Origin: Desulfoluna spongiiphila
Lineage (GTDB): Bacteria > Desulfobacterota > Desulfobacteria > Desulfobacterales > Desulfolunaceae
Length of the DNA stretch: 64,000 nucleotides
NCBI RefSeq assembly: GCF_900101345.1
Contig: NZ_FMUX01000024.1
Location: 24,615 to 88,614, forward strand
Direction: 5' to 3'
Every line of letters begins with the position of its first letter. The stretch's first letter is position 1. This document shows positions 24,916 to 34,435 of this stretch, one piece after another. A model generated the notes under the pieces. That model made no database searches. It saw nothing but the letters and a program-made list of their open reading frames with translations, and was not told the DNA's origin. Both the position numbers and the translations under genes were made by a program.

Positions 24916-26632
24916 GGGTCACCCGCAGCACCTCTTCAAGGGTGGTCTCCCCCTTGAGGGCGCGATCGATGCCGTCCCGACGCAGGGTAATCATCCCCAG
25001 GTTCACGGCCTCGCCCTTGATCAGGTTGGCGTCCGAGGTTTTGACCATGATGCCCTTTAAGTGTTCATCCACCTCAAGGATCTCAAAGATGGCCATACGG
25101 CCCTTGTACCCGGTCTGGAAACACGCCTCGCATCCCACGGCCCGGTAGAAATTGCCTCTGCCCGCGCTCTCCATGTCAATCCCGGCCCGTTTTAAAAGCT
25201 CGGGGGCGGGGTGAAAGGGCTCTTTGCACAAGGGGCAGAGCTTGCGCACAAGGCGCTGGGCAACAACGGCCTTGATGGCCGATGACAGGAGAAAGGGCTC
25301 GATACCGATGTCCACCAGACGGGTAATGGCGCTGGACGAATCATTGGTGTGAAGGGTGGAAAACACCAGGTGACCGGTGAGGGCGGACTGAACGGCGATC
25401 TCGGCGGTTTCACGGTCACGGATCTCCCCCACCAGGATCACGTCCGGGTCCTGACGGACGATGGACCGCAGGCCCCTGGCAAAGGTGAGGTCGATCTTCC
25501 GGTTCACCTGAATCTGGCCGATCCCCTTGAGCTGGTATTCAATGGGGTCTTCAATGGTGATGATGTTCTTGTCCGGCGAGTTGATGGCCGAAATGATGGC
25601 ATAAAGGCTGGTGGTCTTGCCGCTGCCCGTGGGCCCGGTGACCAGGATGATACCGTTGGGGTTCTTGATCAGGCGGCCGATGGTGGCATAGGTCTCTTCG
25701 CTCATGCCGAATTCGGACAGGGTGAGAAGGGAGCCCGACTTGTTCAGGAGTCGCATGACCACCCGCTCGCCGTAGGTGGTGGGTACGGTGGAGACACGAA
25801 TGTCCACGTCGTGCTCACCGATGCGCACATCGATACGCCCGTCCTGGGGGAGCCTTTTTTCCGCGATGTTGAGTTTGGCCATGACCTTGATACGGGAGAC
25901 CAGGGCCGACTGGATCCAGCGCGGCGGGGTCAGCAAATCGTAGAGGATACCGTCCACACGATACCTGATTTTAAAACTGTCCTGGTAGGGTTCGATGTGG
26001 ATATCGCTGGCCCTTGCCTTGATGGACTGGGAGATGATGTGGTTCACCAGCCGGATGATCTGGGACTCGCTGGTGTCGTCGAGGAGGTCGGCGGTCTCCT
26101 CCATGTCGGCCAGGATGTCGCTGCCGCTCTCCTCGATGTCCTGGACCAGCTCTTCGGCCGAGCCCCGGCTCATGTCGTAGAAGGTGTTGATGGCCGACAG
26201 AATCTGACCTCGCGGGGCCATGACCTTGGTGACGGGACCGCAGGCAAGACGCCGGACCAGGTCGTCCGCCGCCTGGAGGGCACAGGGATCGTTCATCACA
26301 AGACGTGCTTCGCCCTCCCCACCTTCGGGGACCAGGGGAACCATGTAATGTTTTTTCAAAAACTGAATGGGGATGGTCTCGGTGAATCCCCCGTTCATGC
26401 CGGCGGTTTCTATGGTGTCCATGATCTCCATGGCATAGACCTCGGCAAGGACCGTCAAAAACTTGGTCTCACTCAGCACCTTGCGCTTCAGCAGCGCCTC
26501 CCCGTAATGAATGCCCTGGGTTTCCGCGTAGAGGAAGGCCTCTTCGAGGACGGCCTCCTCCACGTTGTACTTCGTGTGGATCAGCTCGGCCACCACCTTG
26601 CGGAAGGGGCTCACTGGCACAATGGGTATCAT
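24908..26632 (-). CDS. gspE: Type II secretion ATPase GspE
   Basis: A 574-aa GspE. The N1E/N2E region occupies residues about 1-150 (GEALLKRKVLSETKFLTVLA). The ATPase core has Walker A GPTGSGKT (333-340), an Asp box ITIEDPIEY (about 358-366), a Walker B and His box region in VGEIRDRETAEIAVQSALTG and STLHTND, and a Cys4 zinc motif (CPLC at about 474 and CEAC about 30 residues later). It powers pseudopilus growth via GspL/GspF on the inner membrane. The ATG overlaps the gspD stop (TAATG arrangement). All catalytic motifs are intact and the length is typical. Confidence 0.95.
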   Translation of the reverse strand: MIPIVPVSPFRKVVAELIHTKYNVEEAVLEEAFLYAETQGIHYGEALLKRKVLSETKFLTVLAEVYAMEIMDTIETAGMNGGFTETIPIQFLKKHYMVPLVPEGGEGEARLVMNDPCALQAADDLVRRLACGPVTKVMAPRGQILSAINTFYDMSRGSAEELVQDIEESGSDILADMEETADLLDDTSESQIIRLVNHIISQSIKARASDIHIEPYQDSFKIRYRVDGILYDLLTPPRWIQSALVSRIKVMAKLNIAEKRLPQDGRIDVRIGEHDVDIRVSTVPTTYGERVVMRLLNKSGSLLTLSEFGMSEETYATIGRLIKNPNGIILVTGPTGSGKTTSLYAIISAINSPDKNIITIEDPIEYQLKGIGQIQVNRKIDLTFARGLRSIVRQDPDVILVGEIRDRETAEIAVQSALTGHLVFSTLHTNDSSSAITRLVDIGIEPFLLSSAIKAVVAQRLVRKLCPLCKEPFHPAPELLKRAGIDMESAGRGNFYRAVGCEACFQTGYKGRMAIFEILEVDEHLKGIMVKTSDANLIKGEAVNLGMITLRRDGIDRALKGETTLEEVLRVTHA

Positions 26633-28803
26633 TACTGTCCCCCTTCGGTACCCGTTGGCGCCACTGCTTCCGGTGCCTCACCGGAAGGCTGGACCCCGTT
26701 GCCCTCCGGGTCATCGTCGCCCTCCCCTTCATGGTCCGCGCCGAGGGTAATCACCGTCTCGGTTCGGTCCATTTCGGCCGAGGGTGTTTCCTTGGGAGCC
26801 TCGGCCTCCTCGGCCTGAGCCTTCTCTTCAGGCGCTTCCATCTCGACCGGCCCATCAGATCGGTGAGACTTCTCTTCAAGGGCCTTGTCTTCGGCCTCGT
26901 TGTAGAGCTTGATGTTGCCCTCGCGCAGGTCGTCGATGCGCTCGCGCTTGTCCACCATGATGTTCTCAGCGTCTGCCCTGCTGCTCACCACCCTCGGGGT
27001 AAGAAAGACGTAGAGGTTGGTTCGGCTGTCCGTATCGGACCTGGAGGAGAAGAGATACCGAATCACGGGGATATCCCCCAGACAAGGGACCCTGTACTCC
27101 GTGGTATCCAGGCTCTTATCGATGAGACCGCCGATGACGATGGTGCTGTTGTCCTCCACCACCACGGTGGTGTCAACCTTCCGCTGCAGGGTGGTGGGCT
27201 GGGAGGTAACATCCCCGAAGACCCGGCTGGTCTCCTGAAAGATCTTGAGCCTCACCCTTTTGTCCTCACTCACCTGGGGCGTGATCTTCAAGGTGATGCC
27301 CACGTCCTTGTATTCAAACTGGTTGTACTCGCTGTCCCCGCTGCTGGACTGGGTGAGGTAGGGAATCTTGGACCCCACCACGATGCTGGCCTCTTCGTTG
27401 TCCAGGGTCAGGACCTGGGGGGTGGAGAGGATCTGAACGTTGGAGTCCTTTTTATAAGCCGTAATCAAGGCCCCGAGGGAGGGAAACTTCACCCCGCCCA
27501 CCTCAATGGCCTCGCTGAAGACGCCCAGGGAAAACCCGTTGGGAAACTTGCTCACCCCGTCGGTAGACGCCCCGCCAAGGTTCCCCAGATTGGAAAACCC
27601 GCTGCCCCCGTCAAATCCGCCGCCGTAAGCCGCATCTCGCCCGTTGATGGTGGTGTCGTTGCCCACGGTCCACTCCACGCCCAAGGCGCGGTCCGCGTCC
27701 ACGTTCACCTCCATGATCAGGCACTCAATGTAGACCATCTTCCTGGGGATATCGAGCTTCTGGATAATCTCCTCAAGAATCACGAAATCGCTCTTCTCGG
27801 CCATGATGATGAGGCTGTTGGTGGCCTTGTCCGCGATGATGTTCACCCGGTCCGAGGCGATGGCCGCCTTTTTCCCCTTGTCCCCGGAAGTGGTCTTGCT
27901 GGAGAGGTTCTGGAGCACCTTGGCCATGTCCTCTGAAAGGGCATTTTCAAGGTAGACCACGTGGATCCGCTCTTTGCCCCGGGGCACTTCGCGGTCCAGC
28001 ATCTTGACGAGCTTGATGATCTTTTCCGTGGAGCCCTTGCCCGCCAGGATGATAATGGTGTTGGTCCGCTCGTCGGGCACAAAGGTCGCCTTGGACGAGG
28101 CCTTGCTCTTGGAGTCCACCTTAAACACGTTGCTCAACAGGCTGGTGAGCTGACCGGCGTCGGCATACTCCAGGGGCAAAATGGAGATCTCCTGCCCCAC
28201 ACCGGTGATGTCCACGCTGTCCACGATCTTCATCAGGCGGCTGATGTTGGAGGCAAGGTCCGTGATGATCAGGGTGTTGGTGGGCTTGTAGGCCATGATG
28301 GAGCTGTTGCGGGAGATCAAGGGGGCCAGCAGCTTTTTAAGTTCCGTGGGATCGGCGTACTTCAGGGGTACCAGCTGGGTGACGATGTTGTCGGACCGGT
28401 CCGTGGCTTCGGACTTCAGCCGGGTGGCCACACTCTTTTTCTGGGCGTCCCGGGCCGGGACGATCTTCACCAGCGTCCCGGAGGGCACTGCGGAAAAGCC
28501 GTAGACATCCAGCACGGACTCAAACACGTGGTAGGCCTCATCCACAGAGATCTGACCCGGTGAGATGACCGTCACCTTGCCGGTAACCTTGCGGTCAATG
28601 ATGAAGTTTTTTCCAGTCATCTCACTGACATACTTGATAAAGACCCGGATATCCACATCATTAAAATCGATGGAGACGGTCTCTTCGGCTGGGGCAGGTA
28701 TCTGGGCCTCCTGGGCCTGGACCTGCGCCACCGGAAGCCATGCGAAAAGAATTCCTGCCAGTGCATATACCGCAAATCGTCTCATTGCCCTTTTCATACT
28801 CAT
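26632..28803 (-). CDS. gspD: Type II secretion outer-membrane secretin GspD
   Basis: A 723-aa secretin with signal peptide (about residues 1-30). The N0 domain starts at VSIDFNDVDIRVFIKYVSEM. N1-N3 ring domains follow (LVPLKYADPTELKKLLAPLI, LPLEYADAGQLTSLLSNVFK, IHVVYLENALSEDMAKVLQN). The secretin barrel is at about 350-610, with NVQILSTPQVLTLDNEEASI and VVEDNSTIVIGGLIDKS. After the S domain the protein ends in a Glu/Ala/Pro-rich acidic tail of about 80 residues (from EDKALEEKSHRS onwards), which I do not recognise as a domain. Located between gspC and gspE, as in many T2SS operons. Confidence 0.95.
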   Translation of the reverse strand: MSMKRAMRRFAVYALAGILFAWLPVAQVQAQEAQIPAPAEETVSIDFNDVDIRVFIKYVSEMTGKNFIIDRKVTGKVTVISPGQISVDEAYHVFESVLDVYGFSAVPSGTLVKIVPARDAQKKSVATRLKSEATDRSDNIVTQLVPLKYADPTELKKLLAPLISRNSSIMAYKPTNTLIITDLASNISRLMKIVDSVDITGVGQEISILPLEYADAGQLTSLLSNVFKVDSKSKASSKATFVPDERTNTIIILAGKGSTEKIIKLVKMLDREVPRGKERIHVVYLENALSEDMAKVLQNLSSKTTSGDKGKKAAIASDRVNIIADKATNSLIIMAEKSDFVILEEIIQKLDIPRKMVYIECLIMEVNVDADRALGVEWTVGNDTTINGRDAAYGGGFDGGSGFSNLGNLGGASTDGVSKFPNGFSLGVFSEAIEVGGVKFPSLGALITAYKKDSNVQILSTPQVLTLDNEEASIVVGSKIPYLTQSSSGDSEYNQFEYKDVGITLKITPQVSEDKRVRLKIFQETSRVFGDVTSQPTTLQRKVDTTVVVEDNSTIVIGGLIDKSLDTTEYRVPCLGDIPVIRYLFSSRSDTDSRTNLYVFLTPRVVSSRADAENIMVDKRERIDDLREGNIKLYNEAEDKALEEKSHRSDGPVEMEAPEEKAQAEEAEAPKETPSAEMDRTETVITLGADHEGEGDDDPEGNGVQPSGEAPEAVAPTGTEGGQ

Positions 28804-28827
28804 CCTTGTCCGGTCCTTTTGGTGCTG

Positions 28828-29709
28828 CTATTCAATGGTATACTCAATGGTCTGAACCTGCCCCATCCGCTTGATCTCAATCTGAACCTCGCTTGCCGAC
28901 TTCAAATTCCCGTACAGGGCCATGGCGTCATCCACAGATTCGATCTTCTGTCCGTCCACCCCGATGATAACATCCCCGTTTCGAATCCCCATCTTGCGGA
29001 AAATCGAATCGCTCTTGATGCCACTCACCGCCATGCCCTCGGGCTGGCCGTTGCGAAAGTGGGGCTTGATGCGGACATCCTTCATGAGGCTGCTGATATT
29101 CATCATGGCATCGTTGATGGTGTCCCGCTTCAGGTTCACCTTCTTCGTGATGGACGCCGCAGGCAGGCCCCTGCCATTACGGCTCGAAGCCCCGTTGCGG
29201 GGGGATGCCCCGGCGCCTTTGGCCGTCTCCATCATCAGCACCTCGTCCCGCCCCTTGTAGCTCACCACCACGCGATCCCGCAACACCAGCTTGATCACAG
29301 CCTCCTGCACGCGGTCACCCACCTTGAACAAATCCTGTTTTCGAGAGACCTCGTCCTCGATAATGGCCCGGGTCACCGCGTCGCCGCCCCCTGAGATCGT
29401 TCCCCAGAGTTTCAGCCGAAGCCGCGTCTCAGCCAGGCTCTCCACATCGATGGCCGCGGCCTCCTTTTTCACCTCAGTGCCCGGAACCACAAGGTCGAAG
29501 AGGTTTCGGGACAAAATCTCCTTGTAAAACTCCAGGGGTCTTTTCTGCCGCTGCGCGCCGGACTCCGTCAGGGCAACAGCCCCGCTGCCGCCGCTTTTCT
29601 CGGGCAACCCGATGCGCGATGTCACCCCCTGATAAAACAGGCCCACGGAAACCGCGGCGATGGCCGACAGGAGAAAAAGGTGCACGGCTGTAAATGCTCT
29701 GTCCGTCAT
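28828..29709 (-). CDS. gspC: Type II secretion inner-membrane protein GspC (PDZ)
   Basis: A 293-aa GspC. One membrane segment lies at about residues 8-28. The HR domain follows, with ILSRNLFDLVVPG (about 65-77) and LRLKLWGTISGGG, which contact the secretin N0 domain. A C-terminal PDZ region covers about 205-293 (GMAVSGIKSDSIFRKMGIRN, GDVIIGVDGQKIESVDDAMA). GspC links the inner-membrane platform to GspD and helps select substrates. Order here is gspN-gspC-gspD, common in delta-proteobacteria. Length and domain order are normal. Confidence 0.9.
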   Translation of the reverse strand: MTDRAFTAVHLFLLSAIAAVSVGLFYQGVTSRIGLPEKSGGSGAVALTESGAQRQKRPLEFYKEILSRNLFDLVVPGTEVKKEAAAIDVESLAETRLRLKLWGTISGGGDAVTRAIIEDEVSRKQDLFKVGDRVQEAVIKLVLRDRVVVSYKGRDEVLMMETAKGAGASPRNGASSRNGRGLPAASITKKVNLKRDTINDAMMNISSLMKDVRIKPHFRNGQPEGMAVSGIKSDSIFRKMGIRNGDVIIGVDGQKIESVDDAMALYGNLKSASEVQIEIKRMGQVQTIEYTIE

Positions 29710-29719
29710 AACATCAACC

Positions 29720-30583
29720 TTATCTTAAGGAGACCCTGGGGTTTGAAAGGGTCCCGCTGATCCGAAGGGGAATACGCCCCCTTTTCAACAATTTCGGGTC
29801 CATGAGCATGGAAATGGGCAGGCGGTCGGAGAGCTCCTTGACAAAGCCGGGGTCGGGGTTCAGGGTGCCGCTGATGTTGATGCGGCTGGATTCCAGCCGG
29901 CTGGACAGGGAGAGGGTTCCCTTGAGTTCCGCGTCCACCTCGGTGCCTTCCACATGGATGCGGCTGAAGGTCACCTTGGGACCTGTGACCTCCACATCCA
30001 CCTCAACGGAAGAAAAGCTGAGCTTTTCTATGGGAATAAGAGGGTCGTTGATCCCAACCGTCACGTTGGTCAGGATAAGCTGTCCCGTGCCCTGGGCCGC
30101 CTTGTCCCGGGTGAGATCCACGGAGCCGTCTCCCCGGCCGGACAGCGAGACATCCACGGGAAGCCGGTCTTTGAGAAGCGGCGTCACCGTTGCAAGGTCC
30201 ATCCCCTCCAGGCGCCCTTTGACCCGGGTCCACCGGCCGCTACCATACTGCACACGCGCATCGCCGGAGACCTTTCCACCGAAAAGCAGGGCCTTCATCC
30301 CGGCCCCGGGCTGTGAGGAGACCAGGGTCAGCAACAAAGGGGTGACCTTAATCTTCCGGGCCGTTACCGGAGGCAACTCCGGCAGGCTCAGGGCCATCCC
30401 CTTCACCGACAGCCCCAGGGGAAAGGCGGGGGACACGCCCTCCACATTGAGGGTGGCCGGGGCAAGCCGACGGTCGGCATGGGTCTCCATGAGGGCCTCG
30501 GCAAACTCGCCCGGGAACAGTACCCAGAGGAAAAAAAACAGGGACACCAGGGTCCAGAGGCCGTAGAGAAAAAAAGTCTTCAT
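29720..30583 (-). CDS. gspN: Type II secretion protein GspN
   Basis: A 287-aa protein with an N-terminal membrane anchor (about residues 5-25) and a beta-rich periplasmic body, matching the GspN family. Features include GLSVKGMALSLPELPPVTAR and VTPLLLTLVSSQPGAGMKAL, then a repetitive strand pattern (VDVEVTGPKVTFSRIHVEGT, DAELKGTLSLSSRLESSRIN) and a C-terminal PLRISGTLSNPRVSLR end typical of GspN/AsmA-like folds. GspN is a variable T2SS component of uncertain role in the inner membrane complex. It lies 12 bp after gspM and 10 bp before gspC in the operon. Confidence 0.8.
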   Translation of the reverse strand: MKTFFLYGLWTLVSLFFFLWVLFPGEFAEALMETHADRRLAPATLNVEGVSPAFPLGLSVKGMALSLPELPPVTARKIKVTPLLLTLVSSQPGAGMKALLFGGKVSGDARVQYGSGRWTRVKGRLEGMDLATVTPLLKDRLPVDVSLSGRGDGSVDLTRDKAAQGTGQLILTNVTVGINDPLIPIEKLSFSSVEVDVEVTGPKVTFSRIHVEGTEVDAELKGTLSLSSRLESSRINISGTLNPDPGFVKELSDRLPISMLMDPKLLKRGRIPLRISGTLSNPRVSLR

Positions 30584-30595
30584 CAGGAATCCATA

Positions 30596-31117
30596 TTATA
30601 AGGTCACGGTTTCGATGGATATCACCGCCGTCAGCAGCTTGCTCTTTTCAATGCGGGTCAGGGAGATCCCGCGGACCCGCACCAGGTCCCCTGCACTCTC
30701 TACCCGGTGGAGAAAGGCCGTCAGTTCGGCAATGGGAAGGTCCACCACCTTCATCTCCACCACGGAGAGACTCACCTTGCCGTCCCTGCTCTTCACCGAT
30801 GAGGGTTTCATGTAACTTACCTTGGAGCGAATCCCCACGCCTCCGGCTACTTCGTCTAAAAAGGCGTAGAGGGTCTCCCCGGGTTTCAAGGCCGAAGAGC
30901 CTGCGGTGGTGGCTCCCCTGGCGGCGCGATACTCCCGGGCAAGGACCTCCATCTTCGTGAGTTCGGCTTTCCTGACCTCAAGGAGGCGCTGCTCCGTTGC
31001 GGAATTCCCGAACAGGGCAAGGACAAGGGCCCGGCTCCCCAGAATAAGGACCAGGGCAAGGGCAAGGGCCACGGCCCCTTTCTCCCGGATGCTCAACCGT
31101 TCAAACCACGCCATCAT
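30596..31117 (-). CDS. gspM: Type II secretion protein GspM
   Basis: A 173-aa GspM-like protein: short cytoplasmic N terminus (MMAWFERLSIREKGAVALAL), one membrane helix (about residues 14-34), a coiled-coil segment (TEQRLLEVRKAELTKMEVLA) and a ferredoxin-like periplasmic domain ending LVRVRGISLTRIEKSKLLTA. GspM stabilises GspL in the inner-membrane platform. It overlaps gspL by 4 bp. Sequence conservation in this family is low; the call rests on topology, the coil and position between gspL and gspN. Confidence 0.85.
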   Translation of the reverse strand: MMAWFERLSIREKGAVALALALVLILGSRALVLALFGNSATEQRLLEVRKAELTKMEVLAREYRAARGATTAGSSALKPGETLYAFLDEVAGGVGIRSKVSYMKPSSVKSRDGKVSLSVVEMKVVDLPIAELTAFLHRVESAGDLVRVRGISLTRIEKSKLLTAVISIETVTL

Positions 31118-32571
31118 AAGGCCTCCTCGCCCGATAGGGCTACCACCACCTTGAACTGGAACCGATCTCCCCCGCTCTCTTTGCTGGAAGAGGCGATGGT
31201 CACCCCGTCAATCAAGGGGCTCTTTTCCAGGGCGCCCTTCATGGTGTCGATGGCGCTGAAGTCTTCGGCAAGGCCTGAGACCGTCAACTTGCCCTTGACC
31301 AGGGTCAATCGGGTAACGGTCACCTTCAGGTCTTTGGGAAGGCTGGTGGAAATGGCTTTTAAAATTTCAATGATCCGCACGCGGACGGCTCCCTGCCCGG
31401 CATAGAGGGCCTCCTCCTTGGCCACCCTCACTTTCCCCTCCATGGATCGCAGGAGCACACCTGCAGAAGGGGCCCTTTTGTCCTCTGTAAAGGTGGAAAG
31501 GTAAAGATTTTTCATCTGCTGTTCCACGGCAGCCAGCTGGCGACTCGTGTCGTGGACGCCCAGCACGGACCGGACCACCAGAAGCAGGACCAGCACCAGG
31601 GCAAGGGCGCCCGTTGAGATGACCTGGCCTCTGTGCTTGGCGATGAACTCGGCCGGGGCAAATCCCTGCCGCCAGAACACAGGGTGTTTCCAGCCGGAAA
31701 GGGCCGAGCAGGCAACGGCAAGGGCTCCGTTGTAAGGTCCCTCAGCCCAAAGGGGTTTGACCTCCTCGTCAAGGACAGCGCCCGTGGCGGCAAGGAGACG
31801 GGCATGTTCCACGGGCAGCTCGCCCAGGGGGGTCGACAGGGACTCGGGGATCTCCTCCCATCCGGCCACCAGGATCTTTTCGGGGGCCAGCCACTGCGCC
31901 TCGCATTCGGCCAGGGCCACCAGGGTCTGCCAGACCTCCCGGGTCAGGACATCAAGGCCGTCCCCCTTCTCGGGCAGGGCAAAATAGCGTAAAAACATCA
32001 CCTTTCTCTCAAACACCACCGACAGGGTGCAAGAGGAGTTCACCCGCCTCAGGGTAAAGAAAAAGGCATCTTCGTTCCGTGCCAGGATCAGGGCCGAAGC
32101 CACGGCGGACGGCGCCAGGACCATGGGCTCCATGCCCAGGCTCTTGAGCTGGACCCGGCGGCGTTCCAGGTTCTCTTCCTGACCGATGAGGGCCAGGATG
32201 TCGGAATCCCCTTCCCCTGCCACCCGGCTCTCCCAGGTGATGCGCAGGTCTTCAAGGGGCTCAAGCAGGGTGGGTTCCAGCTCAAAGGGCAGGGCCTTGT
32301 CGATGGTTTTCGGGTCCCGAAAGGGCAGGCGCACGCGGCGGATCACCATCTCATCGGCAGGCAGGACAACGGCCACCTTCTCACCCCGGTCCGTGAGGGA
32401 GCGATTCAACGCAGCCAGGAGCTCTGCGTCATCGACGGAAGCCCCCGCATCGGAGGCGAGGTCCCTGCGGGCCACGCGGCTGCACGCCGTCACCCGCATG
32501 GCTCCGGCCTGACGATCCACCGTAACGGCGGTGGCCCCTTCCTCCGTGATCTCTATTCCCGTTAATTTCAC
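31114..32571 (-). CDS. gspL: Type II secretion protein GspL
   Basis: A 485-aa GspL. The N-terminal cytoplasmic part has an actin-like (PilM/GspL) fold; KVAVVLPADEMVIRRVRLPF (about residues 60-79) and LPFELEPTLLEPLEDLRITW are the typical second strand block and GspE-contact region. A single membrane helix is at about 325-345 (VISTGALALVLVLLLVVRSV). The periplasmic domain includes a coiled coil and a final ferredoxin-like fold (KVTVTRLTLVKGKLTVSGLA). It recruits GspE to the membrane. It overlaps gspM by 4 bp; a 90-bp gap separates it from gspK. Confidence 0.88.
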   Translation of the reverse strand: MKLTGIEITEEGATAVTVDRQAGAMRVTACSRVARRDLASDAGASVDDAELLAALNRSLTDRGEKVAVVLPADEMVIRRVRLPFRDPKTIDKALPFELEPTLLEPLEDLRITWESRVAGEGDSDILALIGQEENLERRRVQLKSLGMEPMVLAPSAVASALILARNEDAFFFTLRRVNSSCTLSVVFERKVMFLRYFALPEKGDGLDVLTREVWQTLVALAECEAQWLAPEKILVAGWEEIPESLSTPLGELPVEHARLLAATGAVLDEEVKPLWAEGPYNGALAVACSALSGWKHPVFWRQGFAPAEFIAKHRGQVISTGALALVLVLLLVVRSVLGVHDTSRQLAAVEQQMKNLYLSTFTEDKRAPSAGVLLRSMEGKVRVAKEEALYAGQGAVRVRIIEILKAISTSLPKDLKVTVTRLTLVKGKLTVSGLAEDFSAIDTMKGALEKSPLIDGVTIASSSKESGGDRFQFKVVVALSGEEAL

Positions 32572-32661
32572 GCGTAACCGTTCCTTATTCTAATCCATGC
32601 CGGTCCGCCAACCAAGGCGACCGGCCCATAGGTGATGTCAACCATGCCCGCTGCGGGCTTT

Positions 32662-33762
32662 TTAAGCGCCCGTCTCCTGCCAGGACAAAACGATAAATGA
32701 GTCGCCATCGCGCCTCACCACGGCACGAACCCCAACCCGGATGCCGTCGTCAACGGCCGTGGCCGTGATGGCAAAAACGTTGGAGTCGGTGCGGATCATC
32801 GCTTTTTTTATCCCGTTGTTTTCACACCCGGGGCAGGTGTTGTACCACTCCCCGTCCAGGGCGTGGGAAAACTCTTCCTCGCCTTTGTCGACCCGGTACT
32901 CCACCATGGCGGTGGCCACCATCTCCCGCTCCATGGGCGAGAGCGTCTTGGGCATCAGGGCAAAGAGCACCGGGAGCTCGGCGGTGTTGATATTGATCCG
33001 GCCCGGAAAGGTAAAGCGCCGGACCGTGTCGCCGTCATCTTTGACGTTGGCAGGCTCCTCGCCGTGGACCGTCAGCAGGTCCTTCAGGCGGTACCCGGCC
33101 TCTTCCCGGTTCAGCATGGCCTCGTCAATGCCCTTGATGCGCGCCATCTCGTCGATGTGGCGCAGGGGCCCGTTGCCGCAGGGGTAAGGGATCTCCAGGT
33201 TGAGGTAGTGGTCGTCCTCGGCCCCGGACAGGCCCGTGGTCTCATCGCCGTCCCCGTCATCAAGCCAGTCCTTCATGGCGTTGATGATCGCCACGTTCTC
33301 CCCGAGGCTGTCCAGGGTCTCATCGCTCTTGTTCACGACCTCAAAAAAACGATCCCACAGCTTTTTCTGATCGTTGTTGAAATCTTTTGCCTCGGGATAC
33401 GTCACCAGGGCATTGACCTGGACCTTACCCAGCTCGTCGGCAATGGAAAGGTCGAGCTGCCCACGGTCAAAGGACATGGCCGAGATGAACTCCTTTAGCT
33501 TCTCCTCGTCGGCCCAATCCTCCTGCACGGTGTCGGTGCCCCCCTTCTTGCCGTCGGCAGAGAGAAAGGCCATGCCGATATGCACCCCGGACACGGCCGT
33601 GGCCCGAAGCTCCGAGGCGGTGGAGGCGTGGCTGGCTGCCACAAGCTCCTGGCGTGCGTGACGGCTGGTTTCAAACACCAGCACGAACAGGGCCAGCATC
33701 ATGGAGAGGGTGGCCAGAAGCACCACCCCGTTCTCGTTGGAAAGAGGGCCTCTGCTACCCAT
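32662..33762 (-). CDS. gspK: Type II secretion minor pseudopilin GspK
   Basis: A 366-aa GspK. It has a short basic leader followed by NENGVVLLATLSMMLALFVL (about residues 9-28), where the GVVLL context is the usual prepilin cleavage form of GspK. The body holds the large inserted helical domain (ELGKVQVNALVTYPEAKDFN and the calcium-site-like Asp/Asn-rich DGDGDETTGL) and SAM-like HhH elements (LRHIDEMARIKGIDEAMLNR, INTAELPVLFALMPKTLSPM). GspK caps the pseudopilus tip with GspI and GspJ. It overlaps gspJ by 8 bp. Length is normal. Confidence 0.9.
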   Translation of the reverse strand: MGSRGPLSNENGVVLLATLSMMLALFVLVFETSRHARQELVAASHASTASELRATAVSGVHIGMAFLSADGKKGGTDTVQEDWADEEKLKEFISAMSFDRGQLDLSIADELGKVQVNALVTYPEAKDFNNDQKKLWDRFFEVVNKSDETLDSLGENVAIINAMKDWLDDGDGDETTGLSGAEDDHYLNLEIPYPCGNGPLRHIDEMARIKGIDEAMLNREEAGYRLKDLLTVHGEEPANVKDDGDTVRRFTFPGRININTAELPVLFALMPKTLSPMEREMVATAMVEYRVDKGEEEFSHALDGEWYNTCPGCENNGIKKAMIRTDSNVFAITATAVDDGIRVGVRAVVRRDGDSFIVLSWQETGA

Positions 33763-34435
33763 CCACGGCCTCCTTTCGAAGGCTGCGCAACGGGAATAGG
33801 GCCTCTGCGGACCGTCCCGAGGCTCCTTCCCGGGAAAGGCTCACCTTAACGGCCACGGGGGTGGCCCGGCCGTAGGTGTCGCTGTCGGAGTCCCAGGTCT
33901 CCTGCTCCTGCCCCTCGGCATCCAGGCAGACCACCTGAAAGGCTGTCACCCGGGTCATCATCACCGGATGGCCCGAAGCCGGTTCAAAGGGATCATGGAA
34001 AAAAAGGCGATCAGAGCGCCTGAGCCGAAGCTCCCCCTTCTCTTCCGTGATGAAATAGACCACCTCGGCAATGCCCCCGAGGGAGCTCTCCCCAAAGGGA
34101 AGATGGTTTAAGGTGGTGAACCGGAGCACACTCACTTCCTCCCCGCCCACGGTCTCCCGGGCCAGGGTAAAGCGATAGGGGTCCGGCTCGTCCGTGGAGT
34201 CCCCGGGGCTGAACAGGGGGGCCTGATCCACGTAGAGGCCCTCCAGGTCCCGGCCCATCCAGCGGATCGCCTCCCCCAGGGCCAGGTTGTCGTCCCCGCT
34301 CTCCTCAAGGCGATGGGCCCCGTTGGAGAGCTGGCTGAAGGCCGTGCCAAGGGTGGCCATCACAAGCCCCATGATGGTGACGGCCACAACAACCTCCATC
34401 AGGGTAAAGCCTTTATCACCCGCGATACCCCTCAC
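33755..34435 (-). CDS. gspJ: Type II secretion minor pseudopilin GspJ
   Basis: A 226-aa GspJ. The prepilin leader MRGIAGDK is followed by GFTLMEVVVAVTIMGLVMAT (cleavage before F, Glu at +5) and then a hydrophobic helix. The body has ALGEAIRWMGRDLEGLYVDQ and a strand-rich domain with VLRFTTLNHLPFGESSLGGI and EVVYFITEEKGELRLRRSDR, as in GspJ. It forms the pseudopilus tip complex with GspI and GspK. It overlaps gspI by 4 bp and gspK by 8 bp, which indicates tight coupling. Confidence 0.9.
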   Translation of the reverse strand: MRGIAGDKGFTLMEVVVAVTIMGLVMATLGTAFSQLSNGAHRLEESGDDNLALGEAIRWMGRDLEGLYVDQAPLFSPGDSTDEPDPYRFTLARETVGGEEVSVLRFTTLNHLPFGESSLGGIAEVVYFITEEKGELRLRRSDRLFFHDPFEPASGHPVMMTRVTAFQVVCLDAEGQEQETWDSDSDTYGRATPVAVKVSLSREGASGRSAEALFPLRSLRKEAVDG

